A stretch of 34,727 nt of DNA from Kluyvera ascorbata ATCC 33433. GTDB lineage: Bacteria > Pseudomonadota > Gammaproteobacteria > Enterobacterales > Enterobacteriaceae. Made by a program: the position numbers and the translations under genes. Of the stretch, positions 1-10,057 are shown piece by piece. Where the stretch lies: NCBI RefSeq assembly GCF_000735365.1, contig NZ_JMPL01000039.1, positions 1 to 34,727 on the forward strand, read 5' to 3'. Below the pieces are notes generated by a model. That model had not been told where the DNA came from. It saw only the letters and a list, made by a program, of their open reading frames with translations, and did not search any database. The number at the start of each line of letters is the position of its first letter. The stretch's first letter is position 1.

Positions 1-20
1 CGGCTATATTCCTTACTATA

Positions 21-45
21 GTGCTCTCCCCTTTGGAGAGAGCAC
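21..45 (-). other. Stem-loop between fusA and the expected tufA
   Basis: An 8-bp perfect inverted repeat (GTGCTCTC at 21-28, GAGAGCAC at 38-45) lies just past the fusA stop codon. No T-run follows it on the minus strand, so it does not look like a full terminator. It more likely marks the fusA-tufA intercistronic space, where RNA folding could affect processing or stability. That tufA comes next is inferred from the conserved str operon order, because it lies outside the window. Confidence 0.5.
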
Positions 46-70
46 GGGACTTAGGTTTTAATCCTGTGGA

Positions 71-2197
<2,127 letters not shown>

Positions 2198-2231
2198 TTA
2201 TCTTTTTAGGCGTTCAGTTAAGTAACCCAAA

Positions 2232-2257
2232 GCGGGCAGCTTCGCTGAAGCGCCCGC
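2232..2257 (-). other. Intercistronic hairpin between rpsG and fusA
   Basis: GCGGGC (2232-2237) pairs with GCCCGC (2252-2257), and GCTTC (2239-2243) pairs with GAAGC (2247-2251). Together they make an 11-bp stem with one bulged A and a three-base loop. It lies in the 96-base space between rpsG and fusA and has no T-run, so read-through into fusA is expected. A role in RNA processing or in tuning fusA translation is possible but inferred. Confidence 0.5.
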
Positions 2258-2281
2258 CTGGTGACTAATACTCCGAAGGGA

Positions 2282-3268
<987 letters not shown>

Positions 3269-3290
3269 TCATATAATATGAGGACGCGAA

Positions 3291-3319
3291 ATTTTAGGGC
3301 TATGCCGAAAGGGTGTCAA
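3291..3319 (-). promoter_or_regulatory. str operon promoter
   Basis: On the minus strand a consensus -35 box TTGACA (3314-3319) is separated by exactly 17 bases from a -10 box TAAAAT (3291-3296). It lies between tusB and rpsL, and an 8-bp palindromic stretch (CCTCATAT/ATATGAGG, 3267-3283) follows in the leader. The spacing and near-consensus hexamers make it a strong sigma-70 promoter for rpsL-rpsG-fusA. Confidence 0.85.
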
Positions 3320-3341
3320 GAAATATACAACGGCAAAGACG

Positions 3342-3629
3342 CTACCAGGCGATCTGAGCAGCGTGTTTTACCGTTAGCCTGACGAAGTCAGTATAGCTGA
3401 CCATGATGACATCGCTCGAAATTTGAGCACAAAGACCGCGCGCTTGCACATCTTCATTCAACACGTGGATGGATATGGGGGCTGCGCGGAGAATTTCAAG
3501 GAAACGGCTGTTTTCCACCGCAGCTAACACGCCATCGGCGATCAGCAGCAGATCGTCGCCGTCATCCATCAAGCGGGTCATCCCGCTAATGTCGGCGTGC
3601 CAGGGAGAAGTGCGTAACGTATGCAGCAT
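3342..3629 (-). CDS. tusB: Sulfurtransferase complex subunit TusB
   Basis: TusB is one of three subunits of the cytoplasmic TusBCD complex, which passes persulfide sulfur from TusA to TusE and on to MnmA for 2-thiolation of the wobble uridine in Lys, Glu and Gln tRNAs. The 95-residue protein ends YTDFVRLTVKHAAQIAW, close to the E. coli TusB C terminus, and has the expected length. It is last in yheO-tusD-tusC-tusB, with seven bases between it and tusC. The str operon promoter lies just downstream, so read-through from tus into rpsL is possible. Confidence 0.95.
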   Translation of the reverse strand: MLHTLRTSPWHADISGMTRLMDDGDDLLLIADGVLAAVENSRFLEILRAAPISIHVLNEDVQARGLCAQISSDVIMVSYTDFVRLTVKHAAQIAW

Positions 3630-3636
3630 GAGGGCC

Positions 3637-3996
3637 TCAGAAGCGCAGGATCACATCGTAGTCGTTAAGGCGCTGGCGCAGCGCATCCGCTTCCAGCGGT
3701 TCAACGTCGGTGACAAACGTCGTCTCCACCGTCAGTCCACGTTCTCGCAGGGATGCCGCGCAGATCCAGCAGTTCTCAATATCGTAGAGCGAAAGCAGCT
3801 TGAAAGTGGCAATGTAGTCGCGAGCGAGAATAACCCCAGGCTGCTGCTGGCTGAGTACTTGAAACACGCCGTCACCCACAAAGAACACGCCGAGGTCTTC
3901 GCTCAGGGCTGATGTCGCTAGCAGCGCATCCAGCCCTTCCCTGCCGGCGCTACTGCCATGCGGGGCAGAGGAAAAAACAAAGGCAACTCGTTTCAT
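3637..3996 (-). CDS. tusC: Sulfurtransferase complex subunit TusC
   Basis: TusC is a DsrE/DsrF-like subunit of the TusBCD sulfur relay complex. The 119-residue protein starts [21 protein letters not shown], typical of TusC, and has the family's usual length. Its ATG shares one base with the tusD stop (TGATG at 3994-3998), indicating translational coupling. The catalytic cysteine of the complex is on TusD, so TusC is presumed structural. Confidence 0.95.
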   Translation of the reverse strand: MKRVAFVFSSAPHGSSAGREGLDALLATSALSEDLGVFFVGDGVFQVLSQQQPGVILARDYIATFKLLSLYDIENCWICAASLRERGLTVETTFVTDVEPLEADALRQRLNDYDVILRF

Positions 3997-4382
3997 CAGA
4001 ACTGTACCATTCGATCGCAGGTTAGCGCGGCTTCGGCCAGCGAGCCTAATCCGCTCAGCGAAAAACCGGGCTGGAGATTAAACGTCGGCAGGCCAAGCTG
4101 CCGGGCCTCGGTTTCATCGGTAACGCCACGACGCAGCGCGGCGGCTACGCAGATATGCAACGCCACGCCATTTTCATCATGCAATGATTGCCAGGCGCGG
4201 ACCAAATCGAATTCATCGCTGGCAGGAGAAGTCAGCTGATTCGCGTTATAGACCCCTTCCCGATAGAAAAATACGCAGGCTATCTCGTGACCTTCCGCCA
4301 GTGCAGCTTTGGCAAACTGTAGCGCGCTGCTCGCCTGCTGGGTGCCATAGGCGGGGCCGGTCACCATCAGGGCAAAACGCAT
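3996..4382 (-). CDS. tusD: Sulfurtransferase complex subunit TusD
   Basis: TusD is the catalytic subunit of TusBCD and carries the persulfide in tRNA 2-thiouridine synthesis. The 128-residue DsrE-family protein has Cys78 in the segment [16 protein letters not shown], matching the active cysteine known from E. coli. Its ATG overlaps the yheO stop codon (TAATG at 4380-4384) and its own stop overlaps the tusC start. The yheO-tusDCB genes therefore read as one coupled transcript. Confidence 0.96.
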   Translation of the reverse strand: MRFALMVTGPAYGTQQASSALQFAKAALAEGHEIACVFFYREGVYNANQLTSPASDEFDLVRAWQSLHDENGVALHICVAAALRRGVTDETEARQLGLPTFNLQPGFSLSGLGSLAEAALTCDRMVQF

Positions 4383-5104
4383 TACTTATCTTGCCCCAGG
4401 AAATCACCGCTCTTGAACTGACGAATGTAGAGATAGACGGTGTGTTTGGAGATGTTCAGACGGTCGGCTACCTGGTTAATCGCATCCTTGATGTCAAAGA
4501 TACCTTTCTCATAAAGATTGAGCACGATCTGGCGATTCTTGGCGTTATTGGAAACGTTGCGATCGGCATTCACCTCTTCGATGGTGAACTCCAGCGTCTG
4601 GGTGACCAGGTCCTCAACGGAGGACGCGAAGTTAACCGCAGAACCCACTTCCGGCGTTTCCGGCGGGATAAAGGTGTTCATTATCTGTGAGAACGGGACA
4701 TCAAGGTTCATGTTGATGCACAGTAAGCCGATAACCCGGTGATCACGGTTACGGATTGCGATGGTAACGGACTTCATCAGTACGCCGCTTTTGGCGCGAG
4801 TAAAATAGCATTTGGAAACGCTGCTATCTGCCCCGGTCATATCATGCAGCATGCGGAGCGCGAGATCGGTAATCGGAGAACCGATTTTACGCCCGGTATG
4901 TTCGCCGTTCGCGATACGTATCGCCGAGCATTTTAAATCCTGAAGTGAATGCAACACGATTTCGCAGTGGGAACCAATGAGCATCGCCAACCCGTCCACA
5001 ACCGCTTCGTAGGATTTTAGAATATCGAAGTCAGTTTGATCGAAAGGACGTTGATCCAGTAAATCAAGTTCACTGGTTTCGTTGGTTAAAAGCGACCTGG
5101 ACAT
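4382..5104 (-). CDS. yheO: PAS and HTH transcriptional regulator YheO
   Basis: The 240-residue protein has an N-terminal YheO-like PAS domain (about residues 25-140) and a C-terminal DauR/YheO-type helix-turn-helix around [24 protein letters not shown]. The reading frame also opens at a GTG at 5116, but that codon lies inside the AGGAG ribosome binding site. The ATG at 5104 gives the E. coli length and N terminus [20 protein letters not shown], so it is preferred. The ligand and targets are not established here; other members of the family sense small molecules. It heads the tusDCB transcript by stop-start overlap. Confidence 0.93.
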   Translation of the reverse strand: MSRSLLTNETSELDLLDQRPFDQTDFDILKSYEAVVDGLAMLIGSHCEIVLHSLQDLKCSAIRIANGEHTGRKIGSPITDLALRMLHDMTGADSSVSKCYFTRAKSGVLMKSVTIAIRNRDHRVIGLLCINMNLDVPFSQIMNTFIPPETPEVGSAVNFASSVEDLVTQTLEFTIEEVNADRNVSNNAKNRQIVLNLYEKGIFDIKDAINQVADRLNISKHTVYLYIRQFKSGDFLGQDK

Positions 5105-5106
5105 GA

Positions 5107-5129
5107 AAAAAAGCACTCCTTTTCAGGAG
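5107..5129 (-). promoter_or_regulatory. Hairpin covering the yheO ribosome binding site
   Basis: On the minus strand CTCCT (5125-5129) is followed by a GAAA tetraloop (5121-5124) and AGGAG (5116-5120), then TGC and a run of seven T. The AGGAG is the only good ribosome binding site for the yheO ATG at 5104. The element therefore looks both like a site-masking hairpin and like a small terminator placed before the first codon. The stem is short at 5 bp, so the role is inferred. Confidence 0.4.
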
Positions 5130-5233
5130 CCTGTCGTTATGTTGTCAGGGCAGGCTCATCACTATTAGGGGCATCTAAAGTAATACAGCGCATAAGGCGC
5201 TTTCCAGCATTAATTATATCCTGTAGATAATAA

Positions 5234-5262
5234 AAAGCCGCCGCCCATTGGGCGGCGGCTTT
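5234..5262 (-). terminator. Rho-independent terminator of fkpA
   Basis: A 10-bp GC-rich stem (5237-5246 with 5250-5259) with an ATT loop is flanked by AAA/TTT. On the minus strand it is followed by TTTTTA. It lies seven bases past the fkpA stop codon. This is a strong intrinsic terminator. Confidence 0.9.
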
Positions 5263-5269
5263 CGCTATC

Positions 5270-6115
5270 TTATTTTTTGCTGGCGTCGGCCGCTTTGTCA
5301 GCCGGTGCAGCGTCTGGCTGCGCATCGGCTTTCGGTGCCGGTTTGATGTCTAACAGTTCAACATCGAACACCAGGGTGGAGTTAGCCGGGATACCCGGAA
5401 CGCCGGTTTTGCCGTAAGCCAGATCCGGTGGGATAACCAGCTGGATTTTACCGCCCTTCTTGATGTTTTTCAGACCTTCAGTCCAGCCCGGGATAACGCC
5501 GTCCAGACGGAAGGAGAGAGGTTCACCACGGGTGTAAGAGTTATCGAACTCTTTACCGTCGGTCAGTGTACCTTTGTAGTTAACGACAACGGTGTCGCTG
5601 TCTTTCGGCGCGTCACCGGTACCTTCTTTCTCTACTTTGTACAGCAGGCCAGATTTAGCGGTTTTCACGCCCTTCTCTTTGGCGAACTTGTCGCGGAAAG
5701 CCTTACCTTTTGCTTCGTTATCAGCGGCGTCTTTTTCCATCTTCGCCTGAGCGGAGGTCTTCACGCGAGTTTCAAACGCCTGCAGAGTTTGTTCGATCTC
5801 TTGATCGGACAGCTTGCTCTTATCAGCAAACGCATCCTGAACACCGGCGATCAGCTGGTCTTTATCCAGCTTGATACCCAGTTTTTCCTGTTCTTTCAGA
5901 GAGTTTTCCATGTAACGACCCAGCGATGCGCCCAGCGCATAGGCAGATTTCTGGTCGTCATTTTTGAATGCAGCTTTGCTGCCTGCTGCCGGAGCCGCTT
6001 TCGCATCAGCTGCTGGTGCAGCTTTAGCAGCCGCGTCAGCTGCGAAGGTCAGAGGAGCATTCAGTGCAACGGCCATTGTGGTTGCCAGAAGCGTTACTTT
6101 AAACAGTGATTTCAT
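5270..6115 (-). CDS. fkpA: Periplasmic FKBP-type peptidyl-prolyl isomerase FkpA
   Basis: FkpA is a periplasmic prolyl isomerase and chaperone for envelope proteins. The chosen ATG at 6115 gives MKSLFKVTLLATTMAVALNA, a clear signal peptide ending near TFAA, with GGAG upstream; an upstream in-frame extension would spoil the signal peptide. The 281-residue protein has an N-terminal dimerisation region with KNDDQKSAYALGASLGRYME and a C-terminal FKBP domain with VVVNYKGTLTDGKEFDNSY and GVIPGWTEGL. An Ala/Lys-rich stretch after the signal peptide, with the repeat ADAKAAPA-type unit, makes it about 11 residues longer than E. coli FkpA. A sigma-E type promoter and a structured leader lie upstream. 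Confidence 0.95.
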   Translation of the reverse strand: MKSLFKVTLLATTMAVALNAPLTFAADAAAKAAPAADAKAAPAAGSKAAFKNDDQKSAYALGASLGRYMENSLKEQEKLGIKLDKDQLIAGVQDAFADKSKLSDQEIEQTLQAFETRVKTSAQAKMEKDAADNEAKGKAFRDKFAKEKGVKTAKSGLLYKVEKEGTGDAPKDSDTVVVNYKGTLTDGKEFDNSYTRGEPLSFRLDGVIPGWTEGLKNIKKGGKIQLVIPPDLAYGKTGVPGIPANSTLVFDVELLDIKPAPKADAQPDAAPADKAADASKK

Positions 6116-6158
6116 CCATCTCTCCAGGGCCGGGGCCTCTCGCCCCAATGTTAACTAA

Positions 6159-6214
6159 ATGAGAAGCGTACTATAGAACGTTGTAGAGGAAATCTACATA
6201 TGAACGCTTCTCAT
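6159..6214 (-). repeat. Long inverted repeat in the fkpA leader
   Basis: An 11-bp perfect inverted repeat, ATGAGAAGCGT (6159-6169) and ACGCTTCTCAT (6204-6214), encloses a second perfect hairpin TGTAGA / TCTACA (6182-6187 and 6193-6198). If fkpA transcription starts from the proposed sigma-E site, the whole structure is in its 5' untranslated RNA, about 45 bases before the start codon. No T-run follows, so termination is unlikely. Confidence 0.6.
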
Positions 6215-6225
6215 ATCGACTCTTT

Positions 6226-6254
6226 TCAGACTCTTTTTGTTTAAATTAGTTTCC
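6226..6254 (-). promoter_or_regulatory. Candidate sigma-E promoter of fkpA
   Basis: On the minus strand GGAAACT (6248-6254) is followed after 16 bases by GTCTGA (6226-6231). This is close to the sigma-E consensus GGAACTT-N15/16-GTCTAA. FkpA is a known sigma-E regulon member in E. coli, which supports the reading. Confidence 0.65.
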
Positions 6255-6338
6255 AGCCTCATTAAAGAGGGGCTGCACGGCTGAGCAAAGTTGCGTAGAA
6301 TCCGCGGCGATTGCGGTGATAACAGTAGAGAGGACATC

Positions 6339-6557
6339 ATGCAAGAAACGACTATCGAAGCGCGTCTGGCAGAGCTTGAGAGCCGTCTGGCCTTTCAGGA
6401 GATCACCATCGATGACCTTAACATGACGGTCACAGCTCATGAAATGGAGATGGCAAAGCTTCGCGAACATCTGCGACTGCTGACGGAAAAACTCAAGGCC
6501 AGTCAGCCGTCAAATATGGCATCTCAGTCAGAAGAGACGCCACCACCTCACTATTGA
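6339..6557 (+). CDS. slyX: SlyX family protein
   Basis: A 72-residue acidic protein with a heptad-rich coiled coil over roughly residues 1-55 ([19 protein letters not shown] and onward) and the conserved C terminus ETPPPHY. The ATG at 6339 follows GAGAGGA and gives the same length as E. coli SlyX; the frame stays open upstream but with no better start. Its function is unknown in the family. It converges on slyD and shares a bidirectional terminator with it. Confidence 0.93.
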   Translation: MQETTIEARLAELESRLAFQEITIDDLNMTVTAHEMEMAKLREHLRLLTEKLKASQPSNMASQSEETPPPHY

Positions 6558-6562
6558 GGCGT

Positions 6563-6590
6563 AAAAAAAGCGGGTTTCCCCGCTTTTTTT
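6563..6590. terminator. Bidirectional terminator between slyX and slyD
   Basis: A-rich arm plus AGCGGG (6563-6574), loop TTTC and CCCGCT plus seven T (6579-6590) form a 12-bp symmetric element. It starts six bases after the slyX stop and about 30 bases beyond the slyD stop. It can end transcripts on both strands. Confidence 0.92.
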
Positions 6591-6619
6591 GTATCCATCG
6601 TTCTACAGAACGAGAGGGA

Positions 6620-7222
6620 TTAGTGGCAACCGCAGCCGCCGTGGCCTTTACCGCCACCGCCGCAGCAGCCTTCGCCGCCGTGGTCGTGACCGTGGTCATG
6701 GCCGTGACCGCCGCAGCAACCGTCGTGGTCGTGGTCATGATCGTGGTCGTGACCGTTCGCACCGTGAACGTGGCCGTGAGCCAGTTCTTCTTCGGTTGCT
6801 TCGCGGATAGCAACAACTTCAACGTTGAACTTCAGGTTCTGGCCAGCCAGCATGTGGTTGCCGTCAACCACAACGTGGTCGTCTTCAACTTCGGTGATTT
6901 CAACCGGTACTGGACCCTGGTCGGTTTCAGCCAGGAAGCGCATGCCAACCTGCAGTTCGTCAACGCCCATGAAGACGTCTTTAGGAACGCGCTGCACCAG
7001 GTTTTCGTCGTACTGACCGTAAGCGTCGTTAGCTTGAACAGCAACGTCGAATTTATCACCAACTTCGTGACCGTCCAGCGCGTTTTCCAGGCCGGAGATC
7101 AGGGAACCGTGACCATGCAGGTAGTCAAGCGGTGCACTTACCGGAGACTCATCAACCAATACACCGTCTTCTGTACGTACCTGATAGGCCAGGCTGACCA
7201 CCAGGTCTTTTGCTACTTTCAT
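6620..7222 (-). CDS. slyD: FKBP-type peptidyl-prolyl isomerase and metallochaperone SlyD
   Basis: SlyD is a cytoplasmic prolyl isomerase and chaperone that also binds nickel and helps hydrogenase maturation. The 200-residue protein has an FKBP domain interrupted by the insert-in-flap chaperone segment (about residues 75-120, after DAYGQYDENLVQRVP). Its C-terminal tail is extremely rich in metal ligands: the last 53 residues hold 15 histidines and 6 cysteines, in patterns such as HDHDHDHDHDGCC. It is four residues longer than E. coli SlyD (196). The ATG at 7222 has an AGGAG ribosome binding site. The tail is encoded by a simple-sequence stretch prone to length change. Confidence 0.96.
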   Translation of the reverse strand: MKVAKDLVVSLAYQVRTEDGVLVDESPVSAPLDYLHGHGSLISGLENALDGHEVGDKFDVAVQANDAYGQYDENLVQRVPKDVFMGVDELQVGMRFLAETDQGPVPVEITEVEDDHVVVDGNHMLAGQNLKFNVEVVAIREATEEELAHGHVHGANGHDHDHDHDHDGCCGGHGHDHGHDHGGEGCCGGGGKGHGGCGCH

Positions 7223-7318
7223 GATATCTCCTGAGCATGGGAATATTTTAGTGGCGCAGATTGTAGCGGAATTCTACACCCGTGTACCCATAAGCTTAAA
7301 AAAAGACAGCACGGATCG

Positions 7319-7519
7319 CTACTCCGGATGAAAAATACCGATCACTTGTTCCTCTTTGCGAACGTGTTCGCGGGCTTCTTTATCCGCTTCTCGCATCTGG
7401 TGCCCGCACTTAACGCACTCAACCACATCGATATTATTCTCGCGCCACATCGCCATAGAGTCTTGCGCCTGACACGACGGGCATTTCGCGCCCGCGATAA
7501 AACGTTTACGTACCGCCAT
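7319..7519 (-). CDS. yheV: YheV family putative zinc ribbon protein
   Basis: A 66-residue protein with two CxxC pairs, Cys13/Cys16 and Cys35/Cys38, arranged as a small zinc ribbon. The C terminus HVRKEEQVIGIFHPE matches E. coli YheV. The ATG at 7519 gives the E. coli length; a GTG two codons upstream overlaps the AAGGTGAG ribosome binding site and is less likely. It follows kefB by nine bases, so it is probably the last gene of kefG-kefB-yheV. Its biochemical role is unknown. Confidence 0.92.
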   Translation of the reverse strand: MAVRKRFIAGAKCPSCQAQDSMAMWRENNIDVVECVKCGHQMREADKEAREHVRKEEQVIGIFHPE

Positions 7520-7528
7520 ACTCACCTT

Positions 7529-9334
7529 CTATTCAAATTCGTCCCAGCCGTCCAGCTGCCGCCGCTCTTGTTGCATTTCGCGCTGGAAGATCTCCTCCAG
7601 CTCTCGCCGCGCTTCCCGCACGCGAGAAATTTGTTGGGTATCGCTATGTACCGGCATCAGTTCACGCAGCATACGCATATCCAGACGCTTGAAGTGCAGC
7701 TGTGCGCGTTGCGCCTGATGCGGGTGCATACCGGTGGAGATAAGCGCTTTTCGCCCCAGTTCCAGCGCACTGGAAAAAGTCTCACGGGAAAACTGTACCA
7801 CGCCCGCCTGCAGCAGTTCGTGCGCCTCCACACGTCCTCGCGCACGAGCCATAATCTTCAGGTGCGGGAAGTTCTGCTGGCAGATTTCCACCAGCTTCAT
7901 GGTGTCTTCCGGCTCGTTACAGGTAATCACTATCGACTGCGCCTGCTCAGCGCCTGCCGAACGTAACAGTTCAACCTGGGTTGCATCGCCGTAATAAACC
8001 TTATAGCCGTATTTACGCATCAGGTTGACCGCGCTGATGTCGCGTTCCAGCACCGTGATCCGCAACTTGTTGGCCATCAGCAGGCGACCAATCACCTGTC
8101 CGAAGCGCCCAAAGCCCACCACAATCACCTGCGGCTTATCGTCGTCCACCCACGGTGCTTCGTCTTCTTCTTCCGGCCCGTTAAAGCGGCGCGACAGCGT
8201 AAGATCCACAAGCTTCATCAGCAGCGGCGTGGTCATCATCGACAGCGTCACCACCACCAGCAGCAGCGACATCTGGTCGCCCTTAAAGACTTTAAATGAC
8301 GAGGCCGCCGAGAAGAGCACAAAGGCAAACTCACCGCCCTGGCTCAGCACGCCGGCAAACTGCATCCGCTCCGAACTGCGCATACCGTGAAGGTGCGCCA
8401 GCAGGTACAGCACCAGCGTTTTCACCGCCACCAGCAGTACCACACTGCCAATCACTACCAGCAGATGGGTGTAGAGCACGCCGAGGTTGAGCGACATCCC
8501 CACCGAGATAAAAAACAGCCCCAGCAACAGCCCTTTAAACGGCTCGATAGCAATTTCCAGCTCGTGGCGATATTCACTTTCGGCCAGCAGTACGCCCGCA
8601 ATGAAAGTGCCCAGCGCCATCGAGAGACCCAGCGCGTCCATAAACAGCGCCGACCCCAGCACCAGTAGCAGCGTCGCGGCAGTAAACACTTCGCGCACGC
8701 CTGAGCTGGCAATAAAACGAAATACCGGGCGCAGAAGGTAACGCCCGCCAATCAGCATTCCGCCAAAGGCCAATACTTTCAGGCCAACGGTTTGCCAATC
8801 AAAATGTTCATCGCCCGCACCGGCCAGCAGCGGAACCAGCGCTAACGCGGGAATGACCGCCAGATCCTGGAATAACAGTACCGAGAAGCCTAGCTGCCCG
8901 GATTCGCTGCGGTTCATCCCCTTCTCACGCATCAGCTGTAGCGCCATCGCCGTCGATGACATCGCAAGGCCAATCCCGCCAATCACCGCCGCCTGCCAGG
9001 AGAAGTGAGTCAACATCAACAGCCCGCCGAGAATCGCCGCGCTGAAAATCACCTGCGCCGCGCCAATGCCGAAGATAGGGCGTCGTAGCTGCCACAGCTT
9101 GGCCGGATTCAGCTCCAGGCCGATGATAAACATCAGGAACACCACGCCCAGCTCGGAGAAGTGGAGAATTTCATCCACGTCGCTGATAAACCCAAGTCCC
9201 CACGGACCGATGGCGATACCCGCTAACAGATAGCCTAATACCGCACCGATACCCAGCCGCGCTGCCAGTGGCACCGCGGCCACCGCCGCGAAGAGAAACA
9301 GCACTCCGGCCAGTAATAAATCAGAACCTTCCAT
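7529..9334 (-). CDS. kefB: Glutathione-regulated potassium/proton antiporter KefB
   Basis: KefB is an inner-membrane K+/H+ antiporter, gated shut by glutathione and opened by glutathione adducts of electrophiles, and it protects cells by acidifying the cytoplasm. The 601-residue protein has a CPA2-type membrane domain with about a dozen hydrophobic segments (residues 1-380) and a cytoplasmic RCK N domain starting at [18 protein letters not shown] with a GxGxxG nucleotide-binding loop. The kefG stop overlaps two tandem ATG codons (9337 and 9334). The second gives the E. coli N terminus [10 protein letters not shown] and is used here, but one extra Met is possible. Confidence 0.96.
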   Translation of the reverse strand: MEGSDLLLAGVLFLFAAVAAVPLAARLGIGAVLGYLLAGIAIGPWGLGFISDVDEILHFSELGVVFLMFIIGLELNPAKLWQLRRPIFGIGAAQVIFSAAILGGLLMLTHFSWQAAVIGGIGLAMSSTAMALQLMREKGMNRSESGQLGFSVLLFQDLAVIPALALVPLLAGAGDEHFDWQTVGLKVLAFGGMLIGGRYLLRPVFRFIASSGVREVFTAATLLLVLGSALFMDALGLSMALGTFIAGVLLAESEYRHELEIAIEPFKGLLLGLFFISVGMSLNLGVLYTHLLVVIGSVVLLVAVKTLVLYLLAHLHGMRSSERMQFAGVLSQGGEFAFVLFSAASSFKVFKGDQMSLLLVVVTLSMMTTPLLMKLVDLTLSRRFNGPEEEDEAPWVDDDKPQVIVVGFGRFGQVIGRLLMANKLRITVLERDISAVNLMRKYGYKVYYGDATQVELLRSAGAEQAQSIVITCNEPEDTMKLVEICQQNFPHLKIMARARGRVEAHELLQAGVVQFSRETFSSALELGRKALISTGMHPHQAQRAQLHFKRLDMRMLRELMPVHSDTQQISRVREARRELEEIFQREMQQERRQLDGWDEFE

Positions 9335-9888
9335 CATCGCCCCCCTGCCGTTATAGGCGCTGCCAGCCAGTCGGCATAGGCTTTCGCGTGGCTTGCTAGT
9401 TCATCGGGCGGCTGACGCCGCGCCCAGTAGATGATGATTGGGCTCAGCCAGTGCATATGGCACATGGCAGCCGTCAGTTCGAACGGGCGCAGAATATCGC
9501 TCATCGGGTAGCGATTGAGCCCGTCGTGGCGATAGGCGCTTTCCGGTTCCCCGGTCGTAATCACGCTACGCCAGTACTTACCCGCCAACTGGTTTCCGCC
9601 AATGCCGCTGGCAAAACCGCGACTTAACACGCGATCCAGCCACTCCTTGAGCAAAGCCGGGCAGCTATAGGTATAAAGAGGATGTTGGAACACGATGACA
9701 TCGTGCTCGCGCAGCAGCGCCTGCTCGCGAGGAATATCAATAAAGAAATCAGGATAGTGCGCGTAGAGATCGTGCACGGTTACGTTGCTTAACTGCGAAG
9801 CCGGTTTAAGCAAAACCCGGTTAGCCACCGAGTCCTGTGATTCCGGATGGGCATAGACAAGCAGGACTTTCGCCGTCTGTGACATCAT
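9334..9888 (-). CDS. kefG: KefB ancillary quinone oxidoreductase KefG
   Basis: KefG is a cytoplasmic flavodoxin-like NAD(P)H:quinone oxidoreductase-type protein needed for full KefB activity. The 184-residue protein has the N-terminal [17 protein letters not shown] segment and the flavin-site stretch [20 protein letters not shown]. The ATG at 9888 has a GAGGGG ribosome binding site and gives the E. coli length; an upstream in-frame TTG at 9906 is rejected. Its stop overlaps the kefB start, so the two are translationally coupled, which fits the subunit stoichiometry. Confidence 0.95.
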   Translation of the reverse strand: MMSQTAKVLLVYAHPESQDSVANRVLLKPASQLSNVTVHDLYAHYPDFFIDIPREQALLREHDVIVFQHPLYTYSCPALLKEWLDRVLSRGFASGIGGNQLAGKYWRSVITTGEPESAYRHDGLNRYPMSDILRPFELTAAMCHMHWLSPIIIYWARRQPPDELASHAKAYADWLAAPITAGGR

Positions 9889-10057
9889 TCCCCTCCCGGG
9901 CGTCAATCACATCCTCTTTCTGGTAGCGGGACGCAACCTGAATGATTTTGTGTATAGTCATCGTTTTGGGCTACCATTGCGGCCCGGTCTAGCGATTCGC
10001 TTACCACACTACATTACCACAATGACAATTTAACATATTCAGAACATACGGCGCCTT

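Noticed and set aside
6660-6760. Short tandem GTGGTC/CGTGGT-like repeats on the plus strand
   Set aside because: They encode the His-Asp-Gly metal-binding tail of SlyD and are not an independent repeat element or CRISPR array.
6554-7234. A plus-strand frame opposite slyD with Ala/Val-rich repeats
   Set aside because: The repeats are the reverse of the His/Asp/Gly-rich SlyD tail, and the slyX-slyD terminator lies at its start.
7223-7318. A possible slyD promoter with TACAAT on the minus strand
   Set aside because: The hexamer is good, but no supporting -35 box or extended -10 was found at proper spacing.
9907-10057. A possible yheS promoter around TATAGT near 9954
   Set aside because: The -10-like hexamer has no acceptable -35 box at 16-18 bases, so it is not listed as a promoter.
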